64,000 nucleotides of DNA from Synechococcales cyanobacterium C42_A2020_086 (GCA_015272325.1 JACYLU010000036.1:62001-126000), one strand, 5' to 3'; positions 45,733-56,437 are shown, numbered from the stretch's first letter. Numbers and translations: made by a program. The notes: a model not told the origin generated them from the letters alone.

Positions 45733-46095
45733 TTGGTTAAGCTGTCTATGGTTTCTGAACTGGGATCCTGGTCTTATTGGGGGTTGCGTTGGATGGTGAG
45801 GGTTAGCGCAACTGTGAGCACCTTCATTGGCTTTGTGCTGCTTCCCGCTGAGAGGGTGACTGCCTTACCGCCCCCCGAGGATCTGCCCGAGGAAGTATTG
45901 CGCACCGAAATTATTCTGGACGCTCGCTCTCCGATTACCGGTGAACCGCTGACGCCCCAAGAGTATGCAGAGCTACAGGCTCAGTTTGAAGCAGCCCCGA
46001 ATACCCTGGGTCGGGTGTCGCCCGAGGTACGGCGGATTGTTGGGTTGCTGCGGCTGCGTAGAGCATTACGAACGATTTTTCCGTTTATTCCCTAA
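45733..46095 (+). CDS. Small exported protein, unknown function
   Basis: The 120-residue product has a hydrophobic N-terminal segment (about 17-42, signal-like), then LPPPEDLPEEVLRTEIILDA, RSPITGEPLTPQEYAELQAQ and a basic C-terminus. It looks like a conserved cyanobacterial secreted protein but I cannot name it. TTG at 45733 has GGGAG 8 nt upstream; ATG at 45748 is the alternative. It is convergent with the ClC gene, only 2 bp between stops. Confidence 0.65.
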   Translation: MVKLSMVSELGSWSYWGLRWMVRVSATVSTFIGFVLLPAERVTALPPPEDLPEEVLRTEIILDARSPITGEPLTPQEYAELQAQFEAAPNTLGRVSPEVRRIVGLLRLRRALRTIFPFIP

Positions 46096-46097
46096 CG

Positions 46098-48032
46098 CTA
46101 AGAATTGCTGGCTTCTAGTAGCTCTAGGGGTTCTTTGGAGTTTTCGGGTGAATGCTGATGCAGCAAATCGCGGGTACGAGCGATGGTTTGGGCCAAGGTG
46201 ATGTCTTCCTGGGTCAACAATCCCACTACCTGCTGCGGTCGTTCGCGTTTCACCACAGGCAATTGCTGCAAACCGCGAGCCGTCATCCGGTTCATTGCCT
46301 CAGCTAGGGGTTCATCTTCAAATGCATAGATGAGCTGAGTGGTGCAAACCTGCTGGGTCGGCTGTTGCAGGATAGTTTCTGCTTCTGTTTCCGGTTTTGC
46401 CCGATGTAATGCCCGACTGACATCCTGCAGCGTCAGAATGCCGATGAGCGGCTGACCTTCTTGGGTCATGTCCACAACCAGGGCCCCATGACAGCGCTGA
46501 TCAATCAGAGCTTGGGCGGCATCGCGCAGCGTCAGCGTGCCGGGCAGCTTCAAGGAGGCAGGATGCATAGCCGTCTCTACCGTTAGCACGGGCGCTTCTA
46601 CGGGGGCTACCGGCTCCTGCTGTGCTTCGGGCTTGGGCGAATTGTCGATCACAATTTGAGGATGTAAATACTCCACTAGCCAACTGCTCAGCCCCACAGC
46701 GGCCATCAGGGGTAACACAATCCGATAGTCGTGAGTTAGCTCAAACAGCAGCAAAATTGCCGTCAACGGAGCTCGCACGCTACCCGCCAAGACCGCCGCC
46801 ATGCCAACCATAGCGTAGGCAGGCGATGAGGCCATCGAGTCGCGCAACATCGGCAGTGCGAGGGCCAGCACCTTGGCGTAGGCTGATCCCAAGGATGCGC
46901 CTAGAAACAGCGCCGGCGCAAACACCCCACCCACGAAGCCACTGCCAAAACTCACGGCGGTCATCATCAGCTTCACGCCCAGCAGCGCCAAGACCAGGGC
47001 TAACGGCATCTGCACATCTTGCAGCATCGACTCGACGGTTTCGTAGCCCACACCGAGGATCTGCGGCAGCTTCAATGCCACTAGCCCCAAGCAGGCTCCG
47101 CCCATCACCGGATGCAGTGGAGCTGGAATCCGCCCTAGCCACTCACAGCCCGGTACTTTGCCCTGAAAACAGCGCTGCGCTAGCCGTAACGCCCGCACAT
47201 AGAGGAGCGACACTAAGCTTGCTACGAATCCCAGACCCACATATAGCGGTAACTCCAAAACGCTGCGAACTTCGTAGGCCGGCAGGGCAAAGGCTGGTTG
47301 GGAGCCAATACCAATCTGGGCTATCCAAGCTGCTACCACTGCTGCTAGCAGCACCACGCTAGCCGCTGAAGCCGCTGAGGTAGTTCCCAACACCACTTCC
47401 AGGGCAAAAAATACTCCGGCAATCGGGGCGTTGAATCCAGCTGCTAGTCCGGCCGCTGCGCCTGCACTCAGCAACAGCCGTTGCCGTTCCTGTGACACTC
47501 GTAGCACTTGCCCCAGCAGCAAACTAAAGTAGGCACCAATTTCGACGCTTGGACCTTCGGGACCCAAAGAAGCACCGCTGCCCAAAGAAATAGATGCTGT
47601 CACCATCTTGGTCACCGGATTCAGCAGCAGCACCTCGCGGCTGCCCTGCACGACTTCAATGAGCGTTGTCAAGCCGGGACCAAAATCACGAATTCGCCAG
47701 CGCAATAGCCCAATCACCACACCACCCAGTAAGGGAATCAGGGCCAACGTCCAATAGCCCCATACCGAGAGCGCACTGGACAGTTCACCAAACATAAAGC
47801 CCTGGATCAGGTGAATCAGAGCGCGAAACAGCACCACCCCAACTCCGGCTCCGGTACCTACGAGCACTGCCAATAGCAACACCACCGTTTCCGGGGCAGG
47901 CTGTAATCGGTAGAGCAACTGAGTTAGGCGAGGGGACGGACTGGCTAGCTGCGATTCGGAAGTCACCCGCTGAGTGGCGCTGGGAGAAGATGGCATTGAG
48001 GCAACGGATCGGTTGAGAAAACCTGCTCTCAT
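46098..48032 (-). CDS. ClC-type chloride channel/antiporter with CBS pair
   Basis: The 644-residue protein has the ClC helices with GSGASLGPEGPSVEIG; Glu159 in GPEGP corresponds to the gating glutamate. The segments NAPIAGVFFALE and GSGFVGGVFAPALFLG are the other anion-pathway signatures. Two CBS domains fill about 500-625. Whether it is a Cl-/H+ exchanger or a channel cannot be decided. The ATG at 48032 is used; ATG at 47996 is possible. Confidence 0.92.
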   Translation of the reverse strand: MRAGFLNRSVASMPSSPSATQRVTSESQLASPSPRLTQLLYRLQPAPETVVLLLAVLVGTGAGVGVVLFRALIHLIQGFMFGELSSALSVWGYWTLALIPLLGGVVIGLLRWRIRDFGPGLTTLIEVVQGSREVLLLNPVTKMVTASISLGSGASLGPEGPSVEIGAYFSLLLGQVLRVSQERQRLLLSAGAAAGLAAGFNAPIAGVFFALEVVLGTTSAASAASVVLLAAVVAAWIAQIGIGSQPAFALPAYEVRSVLELPLYVGLGFVASLVSLLYVRALRLAQRCFQGKVPGCEWLGRIPAPLHPVMGGACLGLVALKLPQILGVGYETVESMLQDVQMPLALVLALLGVKLMMTAVSFGSGFVGGVFAPALFLGASLGSAYAKVLALALPMLRDSMASSPAYAMVGMAAVLAGSVRAPLTAILLLFELTHDYRIVLPLMAAVGLSSWLVEYLHPQIVIDNSPKPEAQQEPVAPVEAPVLTVETAMHPASLKLPGTLTLRDAAQALIDQRCHGALVVDMTQEGQPLIGILTLQDVSRALHRAKPETEAETILQQPTQQVCTTQLIYAFEDEPLAEAMNRMTARGLQQLPVVKRERPQQVVGLLTQEDITLAQTIARTRDLLHQHSPENSKEPLELLEASNS

Positions 48033-48156
48033 TCCATTCTGCGGGATAGGGCGACGAATTGGCGGAAATGACCAATGTCTGGAGTTGGGGATACCTTTAC
48101 CTTCTACTGTCCTGCCTCCATTGTCGGATAACCCTACCGTAGTGACGGGGTAGCCA

Positions 48157-48165
48157 TGCTATCCT
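48157..48165 (+). promoter_or_regulatory. Extended -10 promoter of rpsB-tsf
   Basis: TGCTATCCT is an extended -10 (TGn plus TATCCT). The predicted start near 48172 gives a leader of about 145 nt, long enough for the S2 autoregulation seen in other bacteria; no structure was confirmed. Confidence 0.5.
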
Positions 48166-48316
48166 AGTAAAGTTGTTTAAATCTCACACATCTGGGATTT
48201 CGGGTGTTTCTAGCGACGGATAACTGAAGTAGGTGCGCGACATCTGCTTTGCATATCTCGTTCGCCCACAGGAATGCTCCCAGATGGAGGATTAACCCGA
48301 AGGAGTTCAAAACCAT

Positions 48317-49105
48317 ATGCCAGTTGTTACGTTGGCTCAATTGCTGGAGTCGGGGGTTCACTTTGGGCATCAGACCCGTCGTTGGAACCCAAAGATGGCT
48401 CCCTATATCTACACAGCCCGGAATGGGGTTCATATTATCGATTTGGTGCAGACCGCCCAATTAATGGAGTCTGCCTACAACTACCTGCGCACCGCATCCG
48501 AGCAGGGCAAGCGTGTCCTGTTTGTCGGTACGAAGCGCCAAGCCGCTGGAATTATTGCTCAAGAAGCTCAACGCTGCGGTTCCTACTACGTCAACCAGCG
48601 CTGGCTGGGCGGCATGCTGACGAACTGGGCCACAATCAAGACTCGGGTCGATCGCCTAAAAGAACTGGAGCGGCGTCAGGAAACCGGGGCACTCGATCTG
48701 TTACCCAAGAAGGAAGCAGCCGTGCTGCGGCGCGAGCTAGAGAAGCTGCAAAAGTACTTGGGCGGCATTCGCGGTATGCGCAAGGTACCCGATATCGTCG
48801 TGATTGTTGATCAGCGCCGGGAATATAACGCCGTTCAGGAGTGCGAGAAGCTGGGGATTCCTATTGTCTCGCTGCTGGATACCAACTGCGACCCCGATAC
48901 TGTGGATATTCCAATTCCGGCGAATGATGATGCAATCCGGTCGATTAAGCTAATAATAGGTCGTCTGGCTGATGCGATCTACGAAGGTCGCCATGGTCAG
49001 CTAGATGGAGATGAGGATTACGAAGATTACGAAGAAGCCGCTGAGGAAGAGTTCGACTACGAAGAGAGTGACTTTTCCGAAGACGAAGAAGAAACCGAGG
49101 AGTAA
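48317..49105 (+). CDS. rpsB: 30S ribosomal protein uS2
   Basis: The 262-residue protein begins [20 protein letters not shown] and has [33 protein letters not shown] and [13 protein letters not shown], all S2 signatures. The C-terminus has an acidic extension of about 30 residues ([14 protein letters not shown] onward). AAGGAG stands 9 nt before the ATG. It precedes tsf as in most bacteria. Confidence 0.98.
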   Translation: MPVVTLAQLLESGVHFGHQTRRWNPKMAPYIYTARNGVHIIDLVQTAQLMESAYNYLRTASEQGKRVLFVGTKRQAAGIIAQEAQRCGSYYVNQRWLGGMLTNWATIKTRVDRLKELERRQETGALDLLPKKEAAVLRRELEKLQKYLGGIRGMRKVPDIVVIVDQRREYNAVQECEKLGIPIVSLLDTNCDPDTVDIPIPANDDAIRSIKLIIGRLADAIYEGRHGQLDGDEDYEDYEEAAEEEFDYEESDFSEDEEETEE

Positions 49106-49261
49106 TTCCATGACGGCAGGTGGAGCCAAGGAAAACAGAAATGAGTCTGCGTCTCTCTCGGTTGTCCGAGACCTAGCTTGCCGTCTTCTCCTAACGGCTG
49201 ACTCGGCGTTCCGCTGAACCCGTGCAAACCAAACCTCACAATTACAGGAATTAAAGCAACA

Positions 49262-50089
49262 ATGGCGGATATACCAGCGAAACTCGTCAAAGAACTGCGG
49301 GATAAAACCAACGCAGGATTCGGAGATTGCAAGAAAGCCCTCGAAGCCACCGATGGCGATATGGAGAAGGCAATGGAGTGGCTCCGTCAGAAGGGCATTA
49401 CCTCTGCAGAAAAGAAAGCCGGCAAAATTACAGCCGAGGGGCTAGTGGGCAGCTACATCCACACTGGCGGCCGGGTCGGTGTTCTAGTAGAAGTCAACTG
49501 CCAGACTGACTTTGTGGCACGCAACGAGGCGTTCCAAGCCTTGGTAAAAGATATTGCTATGCAAATCGCTGCCTGCCCAAATGTGGAATATGTCCGCGTA
49601 GAAGACATTCCGCCCGACGTGGTTGCCAAGGAAAAAGAAATTGAGATGGGTCGAGATGACCTCTCCAATAAGCCCGACAACGTGCGCGAGAAGATCGTGA
49701 TGGGGCGGATTGAGAAACGCTTGAAAGAGCTGTCGCTGCTCGAGCAGCCCTACATTAAGGATCAAAGCATCACGGTGGCCGAGCTGATTAAGCAGCGCAT
49801 TGCCAGCTTGGGAGAAAACATTCAGGTGCGCCGCTTTGTGCGCTTTGTTATGGGCGAAGGCATCGACAAGCAAGAGACTGACTTTGCCGCAGAAGTCGCT
49901 GCTCAGACGGGCGTCCAGGAAGCTCCGACCCAGGAAGCTCCAGCCGCTGCTCCAGAGGCTCCGCCGGTAGCAGAACCGGAGGTAACGTCAGAGACTCAGC
50001 CTGAGCCTAAGACTGAGATCAAGTCCGAGACCAAATCAGAAACTAAGCCTGACAGCAAAGAAAAGGACAAGAAGAAGAAAAAGAAATAG
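49262..50089 (+). CDS. tsf: Translation elongation factor Ts
   Basis: EF-Ts recycles EF-Tu by exchanging GDP for GTP. The 275-residue protein has [20 protein letters not shown] (UBA-like), the TDFVARNE loop of the core and a single dimerisation subdomain. After about residue 218 comes a Pro/Glu/Lys-rich tail with duplicated [10 protein letters not shown] and KSET units, ending in a run of lysines. Such tails vary between cyanobacteria. It follows rpsB by 156 nt. Confidence 0.97.
   Translation: MADIPAKLVKELRDKTNAGFGDCKKALEATDGDMEKAMEWLRQKGITSAEKKAGKITAEGLVGSYIHTGGRVGVLVEVNCQTDFVARNEAFQALVKDIAMQIAACPNVEYVRVEDIPPDVVAKEKEIEMGRDDLSNKPDNVREKIVMGRIEKRLKELSLLEQPYIKDQSITVAELIKQRIASLGENIQVRRFVRFVMGEGIDKQETDFAAEVAAQTGVQEAPTQEAPAAAPEAPPVAEPEVTSETQPEPKTEIKSETKSETKPDSKEKDKKKKKK
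49916..49945. repeat. 15-bp tandem repeat in the tsf tail
   Basis: CAGGAAGCTCCGACC is followed by CAGGAAGCTCCAGCC, encoding QEAPT and QEAPA. The frame is kept. Confidence 0.8.
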
Positions 50090-50145
50090 CCTAAACAACC
50101 ACAGGAGATGCCTGCGTTGCGTCTCTGTTGATGGGTAGTCAGTTT

Positions 50146-50194
50146 ATGGGTAATAAGTGATTGAAGGAAGAGCTTTCGATCGCTTGTTACCCAT
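50146..50194. repeat. 16-bp inverted repeat downstream of tsf
   Basis: ATGGGTAATAAGTGAT (50146-50161) pairs with ATCGCTTGTTACCCAT (50179-50194) with two G-U pairs around a 17-nt loop. There is no T tract, so it is not a standard terminator; it may stabilise the mRNA end or be a processing site. Confidence 0.75.
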
Positions 50195-50268
50195 TGCTAT
50201 AGGTTGGTTATAAGTTGCTGGCACCAGAAGTCGGCAGGTGGTATCAAGCGGTTCATTAGCAGAACAGT

Positions 50269-51171
50269 ATGGTTAGAGCACTGGAGCGCATTGAGCAGGA
50301 AATTGCTACTCTCAATCAGGCGGTAGCGGCAACTGCTCAAGAATTAGAGGACACCGATCGCCAGTATCTGCATGCCCTAGGGCAGGCCACTCGGCAGCAG
50401 CTGATTTTGGCTAGCTATCACATCTGTACTCACGGCTACCCTGAGCAGTTTCTGTCGCTGCCTGTGACTCAGCGGCAACACTTGCAGCAGGCATTGCAGC
50501 AACTCAGTAAGCAGGCGCAGTCACAAATTCTAGCGGCTCTGGTACCTCTTTCCACCCCTGCTGCTCCCGATGCGACACCATCCTCAGAGGCCGCGGAGGT
50601 TGCCATCGATCCGGGACCGTCCGACTCTGCGTTCTGGACAGCGGCAGAGCCTCCAGGTAACGACTCTCCAGACAACGACACTGCCACGAGGGACACGGAA
50701 CCTGCTATCTTGGCTTCTCCAACGTTGACTCCCAAAGCTGTGATGGAGTGGCAAGAGGAGCTTGAAGCAAAAATTGTCGAGATCTTGCAGACCTTATCCC
50801 ATCGAGCCAACCGCCTGCTGCAAGACGCAGAATTGCTGCCACCGCAGCTACCAGAGCCGGTGCTAGAGGTGGCTGCTAAAGCCGACCTCGCTTCGGAAAC
50901 CGCTGCTAGCCCCCCTAACCTGTTGAATCTGCTGATCGAAACCGAATCAGAAGCCGAAAAGGAACCCTTGATGACACAGATCATTGCTGTGCGGCTGCGG
51001 CTTTCGGAAATCGAATTTAGCGATGCCGCAACAACGGCTTGGCGCTCGAAACTGCGCAACTTGCTGGCCCAACTCACGAAACTGGGACGCGATTACCAGC
51101 GGAAGCAGAAAGAGCACTCAATTGCCCAAGCAGAAGCAGCTTGGCGAGCTACTTGGTATGAAGAGGAATAG
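50269..51171 (+). CDS. Coiled-coil protein of unknown function
   Basis: The 300-residue protein has an N-terminal helical part (ALERIEQEIATLNQAVAATA, then YHICTHGYPEQFLSLPVTQR), an acidic disordered middle (about 100-160) and a second helical part (160-300) ending AWRATWYEEE. I recognise no named family; the pattern is that of a conserved cyanobacterial cytoplasmic protein. It is on the rpsB-tsf strand, 179 nt after tsf, with the large hairpin between. Confidence 0.7.
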   Translation: MVRALERIEQEIATLNQAVAATAQELEDTDRQYLHALGQATRQQLILASYHICTHGYPEQFLSLPVTQRQHLQQALQQLSKQAQSQILAALVPLSTPAAPDATPSSEAAEVAIDPGPSDSAFWTAAEPPGNDSPDNDTATRDTEPAILASPTLTPKAVMEWQEELEAKIVEILQTLSHRANRLLQDAELLPPQLPEPVLEVAAKADLASETAASPPNLLNLLIETESEAEKEPLMTQIIAVRLRLSEIEFSDAATTAWRSKLRNLLAQLTKLGRDYQRKQKEHSIAQAEAAWRATWYEEE

Positions 51172-51230
51172 GCGCTTTTTGCAGTTCTTCGTTACCCTGA
51201 AGAAGAAGCGTTAACTTATGTAAAGCGAAC

Positions 51231-52178
51231 ATGACCACCGTTACCCTAGGGCCGAATGGCCCTGCTGTCTCTGCCTTGGGAATTGGCACCTGGGCATGGG
51301 GAGACAAGCTGTTCTGGAGTTACGGCAAAGAATACGACTCAACCGCATTACAGGAAGCCTTTAAAGCAGCCCTGGCAGCCGGTATCACCTTGTTTGATAC
51401 AGCAGAAATCTATGGCTTCGGCGAATCGGAGCGGTTGCTCGGGCAATTTATGCAGCAAATGCCGCAGCAGCCGGTTCAGATTGCCACCAAATACTTTCCT
51501 CTGCCTTGGCGGTTTACGGGCGATGCCGTTGCCGACGCGCTCACGGCTAGCTTAAAGCGGCTCCAGTTGCCCTCGATTACCTTGTACCAAGTCCACTGGC
51601 CCTTTGATTTTTTCATGGGGCAAACGACTCTCATGAATGCCTTGGCCGATGAAGTGCAGCAGGGCAGAATCCAGTCAGTGGGCGTGAGTAATTATTCAGC
51701 TGAGCAGATGCAGCGGGCGCACGAACAATTGGCAGCGCGAGGGGTACCGTTGGCAGTCAACCAAGTGCAATATTCCCTTCTCGCCCGACAAATCGAGAGC
51801 AATGGCGTTTTGAAAACCGCTCAAGATTTGGGCATTACCATTCTGGCCTACAGTCCGCTTGCCCAGGGCTTGCTCAGCGGCAAATACACTGCCGAAACAG
51901 CAGCTCCCTCGGGTGCTCGTCGGCTGGATCCGCGCTTTAGTCGCAGCGGTTTGGAAAAGCTGGCTCCGGTCATTCAGGTGTTGTGGTCGCTTGCCGAGCA
52001 ATACGAGCGTACCCCGGCTCAAGTTGCCCTCAACTGGTTGATCGCTCAAGGCAATGTGATTCCAATTCCGGGGGCTAAAAATGCGGATCAGGCGAGGCAA
52101 AATGCAGGAGCCTTGGGCTGGACCTTGGCACCAGAAGATGTAGAGCGGCTGGCGCAGGTTACTCAGGCATGGCAGTAG
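51231..52178 (+). CDS. Aldo/keto reductase
   Basis: The 315-residue protein is a TIM-barrel NADPH-dependent reductase. The catalytic tetrad is visible: Asp and Tyr in LFDTAEIYGFGESE, Lys in IATKYF, His in LYQVHWPF. The C-terminal VIPIPGAKNADQARQN binds the NADP phosphate. It resembles the AKR subgroup related to pyridoxal or sugar aldehyde reductases; the substrate is unknown. A sequence dyad (CTCCTGAA/TTCAGGAG) follows the stop. Confidence 0.92.
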   Translation: MTTVTLGPNGPAVSALGIGTWAWGDKLFWSYGKEYDSTALQEAFKAALAAGITLFDTAEIYGFGESERLLGQFMQQMPQQPVQIATKYFPLPWRFTGDAVADALTASLKRLQLPSITLYQVHWPFDFFMGQTTLMNALADEVQQGRIQSVGVSNYSAEQMQRAHEQLAARGVPLAVNQVQYSLLARQIESNGVLKTAQDLGITILAYSPLAQGLLSGKYTAETAAPSGARRLDPRFSRSGLEKLAPVIQVLWSLAEQYERTPAQVALNWLIAQGNVIPIPGAKNADQARQNAGALGWTLAPEDVERLAQVTQAWQ

Positions 52179-52248
52179 CTCCGCTGCGGCTCTTCGCTGC
52201 AACTCCTGAATGCGCTGCATAAATCTGCATCAACCGGTTCAGGAGCGG

Positions 52249-52270
52249 CTAATCCTGAACTAATCCTGAA
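52249..52270. repeat. Exact 11-bp tandem duplication across a stop codon
   Basis: CTAATCCTGAA occurs twice without a gap. On the minus strand the copies read TTCAGGATTAG, and the first gives the TAG stop of the lipoprotein gene (52260-52262). Confidence 0.93.
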
Positions 52271-52919
52271 ACTGCAAATTTTCCAGCAGCACGGTTGATC
52301 GTGGCTCAAATCCATCGACATACTCGGCGGGGTAGTAGGTCAAGGTGTAGAAGGCACCCCCCTCATACTCGCCGATATAAATGGAGCCAACAAAGAGCTG
52401 ATCAGTCGTGCGCTGCTGATAGATCAGTTTCTCTTTGGCCCAAGGGTAGCTCACAATTTCGGTGCGATCCACGAGCTCCCAACCATTCTTGGCTAATAAG
52501 CCCTGGTTGCTTAGCAGAGCATCCTGCATTTGCGCCACGCTCATCCGGTTCTGGGGCAAGACAATCTGCAGATAGGCTTTTGAGTCCTTCTTGCCGCTAG
52601 GGCTGAAGTAAAAGTAAGCGCTCATTGCCTTAGCACCGGCAGTTACTTCGCTTTGAAAATCAGCGCTGGGCACATAGGTGGTGAAGGGCAGGGATGGTTG
52701 TCCAAACAGTGTCAGCTCCATCTCTAGCACTTCTCCCTCCACTGCCATGGGAATAATCCGGGTATTGGGGCGCTCAGAGTCCGCAAGGGGACTAGTAATC
52801 GATTCCCTGGGAGCAGAAGGCGCTACGATGGAACGATCTGACGGAGCAGCTTGAAAGACCGAGCAACTGGTCAGTCCACTCAGTCCTGCAATCACCAGCA
52901 AGACCACTGCCGGCTTCAT
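52260..52919 (-). CDS. Probable lipoprotein, unknown function
   Basis: The 219-residue protein has a lipoprotein signal: a hydrophobic stretch followed by LTSC, so Cys19 is the likely lipidated residue. A disordered Ser/Pro segment follows, then a beta-rich domain with FTTYVPSADFQSEV, AKAYLQIVLP-like strands and the C-terminal VLLENLQFQD. AAGGAG stands 6 nt before the ATG at 52919, so 20 upstream in-frame codons are excluded. No named family is recognised. Confidence 0.78.
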   Translation of the reverse strand: MKPAVVLLVIAGLSGLTSCSVFQAAPSDRSIVAPSAPRESITSPLADSERPNTRIIPMAVEGEVLEMELTLFGQPSLPFTTYVPSADFQSEVTAGAKAMSAYFYFSPSGKKDSKAYLQIVLPQNRMSVAQMQDALLSNQGLLAKNGWELVDRTEIVSYPWAKEKLIYQQRTTDQLFVGSIYIGEYEGGAFYTLTYYPAEYVDGFEPRSTVLLENLQFQD

Positions 52920-53000
52920 ACTTGTCTCCTTGGTCTCACGCCACCACTGTATATCAATATCACTGCTGCTGCCGCACACTACTGCTTTATACCACCCCGG

Positions 53001-55571
53001 TTATGCCACCACAAAATTGACTAGCTTGCCCGGCACCACAATCACTTTCTTGATTTCTTTACCGGCAATATAGCGCTGAGCAAGCTCCGACTCGCGAGCA
53101 TACTGCTCCAAAGTTGCCTGATCTGCATCAGCAGGCACCTGGATTGTGCCGCGCGTTTTCCCCATGACTTGAATTACTAAGGGAATTTCGTCTACAACCA
53201 GGGCTGTCGGGTCTGCCTTCATCCAGGACTGCTGATGCACTGAGGTCGTGTTGCCCAGCTTATGCCAGAGTTCTTCCGCTAGATGCGGGGCGAAGGGTGC
53301 GAGCAGCTTGATCAGGGTCGTTATGCCTTCAGCATACACAGGAGACTCCTTACAGGGAGCATCGGTGAGGGCGTTGCTGAGTTTCATCAGCTCCGATACC
53401 GCTGTGTTGAACTGGTAGTCGCCCTCTAGATCTTCGGTAATCTGCTGAATTGCGTAGTGAATGGCGTAGCGCAGCTCTTTCTCAGCTCTCGTCAATGAAG
53501 CATCGGCTGAGGGCGTGGCAGGTGGTTGCGCCACAAACTCCGTCACCAGCCGCCAAACGCGATTTAAAAAGCGGAATTGCCCTTCGACGTCGGCATCGTC
53601 CCATTCCAAATCCTTCTCCGGCGGTGCTTTAAACAGAATGAACATGCGAGCTGTATCAGCTCCATACTTGGCCAGCACCTGCTCAGGGTCAATGCCGTTG
53701 TATTTCGACTTCGACATCTTCTCGAACACGACCTCTAGCGGCTCGCCGGTTTGCGGATCCCGAGGATCGGCGAGATCAAGCTGACTCGGCGGGTAGTATT
53801 TGCCGGTTTTGGGGTTTTTGTAGGCGGCCGCTTGCACCATACCTTGAGTGAGTAGCCGTTGGAACGGTTCATCGAAGTTAAGCCAGCCGCGATCCCGCAG
53901 CACCTTAGTGAAGAAGCGGGAGTAAAGCAGATGCAGAATCGCATGTTCGATGCCGCCGACATATTGATCCACCGGCATCCAGTCGTTCGTTTTAGCCGGA
54001 TCAAACGCTTGCTGCTCGTTGCGGGCATCCGGGTAGCGCAGGAAGTACCAGGAGGAGCAGATGAACGTGTCCATCGTATCGGTTTCTCGCCGGGCGGGCG
54101 TGCCGCAGCTCGGGCAGGGCACATTAATCCAAGATTCCAGCTTGGCTAAAGGCGAGGGGCCACGGCCGCTGAACTCGACATCTTCGGGAAGCCGCACGGG
54201 CAACTCTGTCTCGGGTACAGGCACAATGCCGCAGCTCGGGCAATGAACGACCGGAATCGGACAGCCCCAGTAGCGCTGCCGCGAAATCAACCAGTCCCGC
54301 AATCGGTAGTTGACCGTACCCTTGCCTTTGCCGTGTTGCTCTAGCCACTGCACAGCCGCCTCAACGCTCTGCCCAGGCCCCTTGCCCGCCGGGATACCGT
54401 TCAGTGGTCCCGAGTTGACCATGACGCCCGTATGGAGATAGGCTGCGGTCATCTGGCTGACCTCCAGCGGCTGATCCGGCGGCTGCACCACGAGTTTGAT
54501 CGGCAAATCGAAGGTTTTGGCAAACTCAAAGTCGCGCTGATCATGGGCAGGAACCGCCATAATTGCCCCTGTTCCATAGCCCATCAGCACATAGTCGGCA
54601 ATCCAGACGGGAATCTTTTCCTGATTGACCGGATTCACCGCGTAGCCTCCCGTCCAGACGCCGGTTTTTTCCCGATCCTCTGCCGTTCGGTCAATCTCGC
54701 TCTTGTTGGCAGCTTCGCTCTGGTAGGCTTGCACTGCGGCAGCTTGCTCGGGCGTCGTCAGTTTTGCCACCAGTGGATGTTCAGGCGACAACACCATAAA
54801 GGTGGCCCCCCAGAGGGTATCTGGCCGCGTAGTGAACACCGGCAGCTCATCGCCGTCCTCGGTGGTGAACACGACCTCTGCCCCCGTCGATTTGCCGATC
54901 CAGTTTTCCTGCATCAGCTTGACTCGCTCGGGCCAACCCTCGAGCTGATTCAGGTCCTGCAACAACTGCTCAGCGTAATCAGTAATTTTGAAGAACCACT
55001 GCCGCAACAAGCGCCGTTCCACTTTCGCGCCGGATCGCCAGGACCGCCCTTCGCTGTCTACTTGCTCGTTTGCTAGCACGGTTTGGTCGATTGGGTCCCA
55101 ATTCACCGCCGATTCTTTCTGGTAAGCTAGACCGGCCTTGAAAAATTCCAGGAAAATCCACTGCGTCCAGCGGTAATAGTCGGGCGAGCAGGTGGTGACT
55201 TCCCGAGTCCAGTCGTAGGACAAGCCCAGTCGCTGGAGTTGCGCCCGCATCTGTGCAATGTTCTGATAGGTCCACTGAGCGGGATGAATGCCGCGATCGA
55301 TGGCGGCGTTTTCAGCCGGTAAGCCAAACGCATCCCACCCCATTGGATGCAACACTCGATACCCTTGCATTCGCCGCACCCGAGCAATCACATCCGTGAT
55401 GGTGTAGTTGCGGACATGCCCCATATGCAGGTTTCCGGACGGATAGGGAAACATCGACAGCGCGTAAAATTTGGGCCGGTCCCTCGTCTCAGAAGTCTGA
55501 TCGATTCCCTCTTCTGCCCAATGCTGCTGCCACTTTTCCTCGATTTCTGCCGGATGATAACGGGACTCCAC
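53001..55571 (-). CDS. leuS: Leucyl-tRNA synthetase
   Basis: LeuS charges tRNA-Leu. The 856-residue class Ia enzyme has HMGH (49-52) in [16 protein letters not shown], the CP1 editing domain with [11 protein letters not shown] and [29 protein letters not shown] with zinc-type cysteines, KMSKS in [15 protein letters not shown] and the C-terminal domain ending [14 protein letters not shown]. Length is normal for the bacterial type. Confidence 0.98.
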   Translation of the reverse strand: MESRYHPAEIEEKWQQHWAEEGIDQTSETRDRPKFYALSMFPYPSGNLHMGHVRNYTITDVIARVRRMQGYRVLHPMGWDAFGLPAENAAIDRGIHPAQWTYQNIAQMRAQLQRLGLSYDWTREVTTCSPDYYRWTQWIFLEFFKAGLAYQKESAVNWDPIDQTVLANEQVDSEGRSWRSGAKVERRLLRQWFFKITDYAEQLLQDLNQLEGWPERVKLMQENWIGKSTGAEVVFTTEDGDELPVFTTRPDTLWGATFMVLSPEHPLVAKLTTPEQAAAVQAYQSEAANKSEIDRTAEDREKTGVWTGGYAVNPVNQEKIPVWIADYVLMGYGTGAIMAVPAHDQRDFEFAKTFDLPIKLVVQPPDQPLEVSQMTAAYLHTGVMVNSGPLNGIPAGKGPGQSVEAAVQWLEQHGKGKGTVNYRLRDWLISRQRYWGCPIPVVHCPSCGIVPVPETELPVRLPEDVEFSGRGPSPLAKLESWINVPCPSCGTPARRETDTMDTFICSSWYFLRYPDARNEQQAFDPAKTNDWMPVDQYVGGIEHAILHLLYSRFFTKVLRDRGWLNFDEPFQRLLTQGMVQAAAYKNPKTGKYYPPSQLDLADPRDPQTGEPLEVVFEKMSKSKYNGIDPEQVLAKYGADTARMFILFKAPPEKDLEWDDADVEGQFRFLNRVWRLVTEFVAQPPATPSADASLTRAEKELRYAIHYAIQQITEDLEGDYQFNTAVSELMKLSNALTDAPCKESPVYAEGITTLIKLLAPFAPHLAEELWHKLGNTTSVHQQSWMKADPTALVVDEIPLVIQVMGKTRGTIQVPADADQATLEQYARESELAQRYIAGKEIKKVIVVPGKLVNFVVA

Positions 55572-55977
55572 GAACCGAACTCCTCTGGATTAGCGGGTTG
55601 TTTCTACACCATTCTATAGGGAAGCAGGAAAGCATGGTTTTTTAGCCGACTAGATTCAGGATATTGGCTTCCCGATTAGTCACTGAATCGAGTGGCAGAT
55701 TGAGTCACTGATTGAGTCACTGTTTAAGTGATTGATTGGGTCACTTGATCAGGTCGCTGAATACTGAAATAGGGAATCAGCGTTGCTGCCAGATAGAGCC
55801 ATTGCTCAGTTGTAACTCGGTCTCAACGCCTTTGACCTCGTCGCAGATGTTGACCCCTAAGAACTTGAAAACGGCTCAATGGTTTTCTGCCCTACTAGTT
55901 GAGCGCAGGTAAGCGGTTCATCTAAGCTGTCATTTAAGTCAACTCAGTCAACTTATTACTAGAGCAGTCTAATCTCT
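55572..55977. other. Divergent spacer between leuS and the GGCT-like gene
   Basis: No gene is seen in 406 bases. It contains the 12-bp tandem duplication at 55698-55721 and further degenerate GATTG...TCACT copies to about 55745. Confidence 0.55.
55698..55721. repeat. Exact 12-bp tandem duplication
   Basis: GATTGAGTCACT occurs twice without a gap. A third, degenerate copy (GATTGGGTCACT) lies at 55734-55745. Confidence 0.93.
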
Positions 55978-56388
55978 GTGAGTGCTTCCATCCGCTTGTT
56001 TGTATACGGAACCCTGAAACCTGGAGAGTGTAACTATGGGTACTGTCAACAGCAAGTGATAGCGGCTGAAGCTGCCATTGCCTTTGGTGCCCTGTATGCT
56101 CTGCCTCTGGGCTACCCTGCTATGACCCTTGGCTCCTCCCCGGTCCAAGGAGTGCTGCTCTCGTTTGCTGATGCGGCCGTGCTAGAGCAGCTCGATCAGC
56201 TGGAGGATTACTGCCCGAGCCGCCCTCCTGAGGAAAACGAATACAATCGCGCAATGATCGAAACCTTTAGCCCGGTCTTGCACCCCTTAGGCCGGGCCTG
56301 GGTTTACCTCATGCAGCCCGATCTAGTCAAACGCCTGGGCGGAGTACTTCTCACCAGCGGCGTCTGGACAGGTCACACCGTTCAGTAA
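55978..56388 (+). CDS. Gamma-glutamylcyclotransferase-like (AIG2 family) protein
   Basis: The 136-residue protein has the AIG2/GGCT fold signature FVYGTLKPGECNY (8-20), the strand GALYALPLGYPAM and LEQLDQLEDY, where the conserved acidic catalytic position lies. Relatives release 5-oxoproline from gamma-glutamyl peptides or amines; the substrate is not predictable. The start is GTG at 55978 without a strong Shine-Dalgarno. Confidence 0.88.
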   Translation: MSASIRLFVYGTLKPGECNYGYCQQQVIAAEAAIAFGALYALPLGYPAMTLGSSPVQGVLLSFADAAVLEQLDQLEDYCPSRPPEENEYNRAMIETFSPVLHPLGRAWVYLMQPDLVKRLGGVLLTSGVWTGHTVQ

Positions 56389-56411
56389 GCTTATAGTTCA
56401 GTCAGCTCATT

Positions 56412-56437
56412 TAAGCTTATCGGGTAAGCTTATCGGG
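56412..56437. repeat. Exact 13-bp tandem duplication
   Basis: TAAGCTTATCGGG occurs twice without a gap. Just before it the stop region of the GGCT-like gene shows a looser 16-bp repeat (GTTCAGTAAGC/GTTCAGTCAGC). Confidence 0.95.

Noticed and set aside
50146-50194. Reading the tsf hairpin as a rho-independent terminator
   Set aside because: No T tract follows either arm.
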